Positions 61,714 to 64,000 of a stretch of 64,000 nt of DNA are shown here, piece by piece. Each line of letters starts with the position of its first letter. The first letter of the stretch is position 1. The stretch is from Litorilinea aerophila (GTDB lineage Bacteria > Chloroflexota > Anaerolineae > Caldilineales > Caldilineaceae): NCBI RefSeq assembly GCF_006569185.2, contig NZ_VIGC02000014.1:62001-126000 (forward strand). Reading direction: 5' to 3'. Under the pieces are notes generated by a model. The model was given only the letters and a program-made list of their open reading frames with translations, was not told the origin of the DNA and ran no database searches. A program made the position numbers and the translations under genes.

Positions 61714-62048
61714 TCTCTCCGAGTATCTTGCATCTGTTCCAACGCTGATTCCAGGGCGAAGGCGCTGCCAAAATACCGCAGGACATCTACAGAGGCACGG
61801 GGAGCGGCGAGTTTCCCAACGGACCGCCTCTCTTCTGCCTCTGGATCCTCCCCTCTGCACCCAGGGCATCCCCGGAGGGCTGGCTTGCGGGTTGTTCGCC
61901 CAGATCCCCAGGTATATTGAGTAAACCGAAATCCACGCAAAGAGATTTGAGATTAGCGCCGCCTCTTGCTTTTGTGATAAAATACACACAGTGAGAACTT
62001 CCGGCGCTTGCCAGAGCGCCACCCTTTTCACCCATTTCCCGAAGGTCT
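61714..62048. other. 335-bp intergenic region before rex
   Basis: No gene seen. The right part holds the Rex-type palindrome at 61973-61988 overlapping a TAAAAT -10-like box. Confidence 0.5.
61973..61988. promoter_or_regulatory. Putative Rex operator (autoregulatory)
   Basis: TGTG-ATAAAATA-CACA, a 16-bp palindrome of the TGTG-N8-CACA form of known Rex boxes; the left half TTGTGA is a perfect half site. It overlaps TAAAAT (61978-61983), a likely -10, 60-75 nt upstream of rex. Rex bound at low NADH would block its own transcription. Confidence 0.7.
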
Positions 62049-62723
62049 ATGGCAGTCCATATTGTGACAAACAATCATTCGACGGATACCAAGAACGACA
62101 TTCCCGACATTGTCATCGGTCGCCTGCCCATTTACCTGCGCACCCTGAAGCTGTTACAGAGCGAGGGGAAGGAAGTGGCTTCCAGCCAGGAATTGGGGGA
62201 GCGCTTGGGTATCAGCTCGGCCCAGATCCGCAAAGACCTGAGCCATTTTGGCGAGTTCGGCAAGCAGGGAACAGGATACAACGTGGCCTATCTCTGTTCC
62301 CAACTGGAAAAGATCCTGAAGGTCGACTGTATCTGGCCCGTTGTCCTGGTAGGCGCCGGTTACCTGGGCCATGCCCTGGCCAGCTACAACGGTTTCGAAG
62401 ACCGGGGCTTCCGGATCGTGGCGGTGTTTGACACCGATCCGGAGAAGCTGGGCAAGCGGGTTGGCCCTTTGCGGGTGGAACATCCCCGTGCCATTCCCGA
62501 CTATGTGCGCAGCCACAAATGCCAGATTGCCATTATTGCCGTGCCCGCCGAGGCGGCCCAAGAGGTGGCCAACACCCTGATCGAAGCCGGCATCAAGAGC
62601 ATCCTCTGCTACGCACCCATCACCCTGACCGTGCCCAAGGAGATCCGGGTAGAGTATATCGACCCGGTGATCCACTTCCAACACATGACCTATTATCTGG
62701 AGAAGCACTGCCTGGATGAGTAA
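62049..62723 (+). CDS. rex: Redox-sensing transcriptional repressor Rex
   Basis: 224 residues. N-terminal winged helix (about 18-85: [61 protein letters not shown]), Rossmann fold with [12 protein letters not shown] for NADH, and a C-terminal swapped helix. Senses the NADH/NAD+ ratio and represses fermentation and respiration genes. GAAGG precedes the ATG. An operator-like site lies in its own promoter. Confidence 0.97.
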   Translation: MAVHIVTNNHSTDTKNDIPDIVIGRLPIYLRTLKLLQSEGKEVASSQELGERLGISSAQIRKDLSHFGEFGKQGTGYNVAYLCSQLEKILKVDCIWPVVLVGAGYLGHALASYNGFEDRGFRIVAVFDTDPEKLGKRVGPLRVEHPRAIPDYVRSHKCQIAIIAVPAEAAQEVANTLIEAGIKSILCYAPITLTVPKEIRVEYIDPVIHFQHMTYYLEKHCLDE

Positions 62724-62786
62724 CCGGGTGCAGTGCTTCTCTGCTGGGCGTCATTGGGTGTCATGCTGGCGGGGCTCCTGAAGGGT

Positions 62787-62807
62787 CCGCTACGTCAGCG
62801 GTTTTTT
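62787..62807 (+). terminator. Weak terminator of rex
   Basis: CCGCT-ACGTC-AGCGG (62787-62801) followed by TTTTTT. The stem is only 5 bp. It overlaps the last codons of the convergent rsmG gene. Confidence 0.55.
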
Positions 62808-63659
62808 CCGTGGCAGACCCTGGCCCCGGGGATACTGCTGGGGCGTGTGTCGCACCTTCTTCACCAACAGGATGAAGCGTTGCTCCGGCAGAAAAGGCAC
62901 CTGAACCGGCGCAAAGCGTACCACGTCCCCCCCTAAGATCTCGATGGCCCGGCGGGCTTCCATGAACTCCTGGGCGGCCCCTGGGCCTTTGTACATGATG
63001 GCCAGGCCACCCCGGCGGCAGAGGGGTAGCAGATACTCAACCAGGGTATTCAGGGGGGCTACTGCCCTGGCTGTGACCAGGTCAAACTGGCCCCGATAGG
63101 CCATCTGCCGGCCCAGCTCCTCAGCGCGTCCCTGTACCACCTGGGTATTGGAGAGCGCCAGCTTCGCCACCAGTTGTTCCAGGAAGCGCACTTTCTTTCC
63201 GGTTCCATCCATCAGGGTCAATTTGAGCCGGGGCGCGACAATCTTCAGCGGGATGCCAGGGAAGCCTGCGCCGCTGCCCACGTCCACCAGGTGAAGCGGA
63301 CGGGTGGGCGGCAGGGGTTCTTCCAACTCCTGGCAGATCAGCGGGAGTGCCGCCAGGGAATCCAGGAAATGCTTGACCTGGACATCCTCAAAGTCGGTGA
63401 TCGCGGTCAGATTCACCCGCTGGTTCCACCGCACCAATTCCACATAGTGGGTGACAAACTGCTGGATCTGTCGGGGCGAGAGCGTCAGCCCCCACCGGGC
63501 ACACCCTTCCCGCAGCAGCGGCAGGGGGTCGGCCGGGTCCACGTCCTCGGGCACTTCCGGGGGCAATGGGGCCGTTGCCTCTGGTTGGTCCTGGGGTGAC
63601 GGCGAGTCCTGGGGCGGATGGTGGAGCATCCTATCGTGCTCGGGCATTTCGTTCATCAT
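62790..63659 (-). CDS. rsmG: 16S rRNA (guanine-N7) methyltransferase RsmG
   Basis: 289 residues from ATG 63659. A Pro/Gln/Glu-rich 55-residue tail ([28 protein letters not shown]) precedes the domain. SAM motif [19 protein letters not shown], '[14 protein letters not shown]', '[26 protein letters not shown]' and '[10 protein letters not shown]'. Methylates G527 of 16S rRNA. The start directly follows a TACAAT box. Confidence 0.95.
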   Translation of the reverse strand: MMNEMPEHDRMLHHPPQDSPSPQDQPEATAPLPPEVPEDVDPADPLPLLREGCARWGLTLSPRQIQQFVTHYVELVRWNQRVNLTAITDFEDVQVKHFLDSLAALPLICQELEEPLPPTRPLHLVDVGSGAGFPGIPLKIVAPRLKLTLMDGTGKKVRFLEQLVAKLALSNTQVVQGRAEELGRQMAYRGQFDLVTARAVAPLNTLVEYLLPLCRRGGLAIMYKGPGAAQEFMEARRAIEILGGDVVRFAPVQVPFLPEQRFILLVKKVRHTPQQYPRGQGLPRKKPLT

Positions 63660-63667
63660 GATGGTGG

Positions 63668-63673
63668 ATTGTA
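63668..63673 (-). promoter_or_regulatory. Extended -10 promoter directly before rsmG
   Basis: Minus strand TGGTACAAT, with TACAAT at 63673-63668, 8 nt before the rsmG ATG; no recognisable -35. Suggests a leaderless transcript. Confidence 0.6.
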
Positions 63674-63852
63674 CCACAAAGTATGTCGGTTGGCCGCACG
63701 CTCCGAGGGCGAGGGCATCGTTCAAGAGGGTAAGATGCTCCCTTCGGGCGCTGTTTTGGACACAACACCGCCAGGAACGTCCGGCCGATGAATGGGAGCG
63801 ATCCCCCTGGGAGGGTTCCCAGGCTGAAATTGGCAGTGGAGCGCCCGTTAAA

Positions 63853-63881
63853 TTGACAGCCGCAAGGATACAACTTATAAT
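63853..63881 (+). promoter_or_regulatory. Consensus sigma70 promoter near the right edge
   Basis: TTGACA (63853-63858), 17-nt spacer, TATAAT (63876-63881): both hexamers and spacing are ideal. Drives the gene starting near 63944. The local base composition turns AT-rich here. Confidence 0.9.
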
Positions 63882-63943
63882 TTGCTCAAATTATTCTGAT
63901 GAAATTGATAAAAATTGCCGGTACATGGGACGATGGGTAACTG

Positions 63944-64000
63944 ATGCAAACTTTCTGTGGCCTTACCACCGATGGCATGCTCGACTATCTGGCAGCCATC
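63944..64000 (+). CDS. Partial CDS, N terminus only, not identified
   Basis: 19 codons to the edge (MQTFCGLTTDGMLDYLAAI), open throughout. An ATG in another frame at 63925 is also open to the edge, and a 13-codon ORF (MKLIKIAGTWDDG, 63899-63940) lies just before it, so the frame choice is uncertain. The strong promoter at 63853-63881 supports a gene here. No function can be inferred. Confidence 0.35.
   Translation, partial: MQTFCGLTTDGMLDYLAAI

Noticed and set aside
63631-63873. 80-residue minus-strand frame upstream of rsmG
   Set aside because: Spans the rsmG promoter and start and has no protein-like pattern.

Overview
The window is GC-rich and densely coded on both strands. It most resembles a Chloroflexota genome of the Anaerolineae/Caldilineae type. 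This is inferred from Pro/Thr-rich 'TPTPT' surface lipoproteins, Reg_prop-like beta-propellers, a BTAD regulator, a mevalonate kinase, and the mix of HyuAB, methylmalonyl-CoA mutase and glycogen genes. No rRNA, tRNA, CRISPR array, phage or transposase was recognised.

Layout. 1-2.6 kb (minus): ilvB and the start of ilvN, preceded by a complete transcription-attenuation leader (consensus promoter, 34-codon leader peptide extremely rich in Leu/Val/Ile, terminator). 2.7-7.6 kb (plus): two lipoproteins, a GT39-like membrane glycosyltransferase and a patatin phospholipase, overlapping head to tail. 8.4-9.3 kb: a two-domain rhodanese. 9.4-15.6 kb (minus): a coiled-coil protein, a BTAD/SARP-type regulator, ndk, a TPR protein, an HDAC-superfamily deacetylase and a large unknown. 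15.7-20.9 kb (minus): a BMP-family nucleoside-type ABC transporter. 21.2-25.8 kb (plus, divergent): a LacD-type aldolase with hydantoinase/oxoprolinase A and B. 26.5-38.4 kb (plus): two beta-propeller surface proteins, then a glycogen-type cluster (glycogen-synthase-like GT, ThiF/MoeB-like E1 enzyme, GlgB), a receiver-kinase and nagA. 38.4-38.95 kb: a tandem array of 240-bp units made of hairpins. 39-43 kb (minus): mevalonate kinase, class V aminotransferase, GDPD, a membrane-anchored Mrr nuclease and a MIP18-family Fe-S factor. 43-49.3 kb (minus): queG, dnaX, ybaB, recR, mutA and mce. 49.5-50.5 kb: a lipoprotein. 50.5-57 kb (minus): a yqeY-pgpH-ybeY-dgkA operon, a VTT membrane protein and a sulfatase. 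57-64 kb: obgE, nadD, an S41 protease, an OmpR-type regulator, rex, rsmG and the start of one more gene.

The most interesting material is non-coding: the ilv attenuator with a visible antiterminator; two families of small inverted-repeat elements between genes (one with constant loop and changing stem); a Rex-type operator in front of rex; tandem operator-like repeats; and four genes whose -10 box sits only 7-9 nt before the start codon, suggesting leaderless mRNAs. All calls rest on reading the sequence; no database search was possible.
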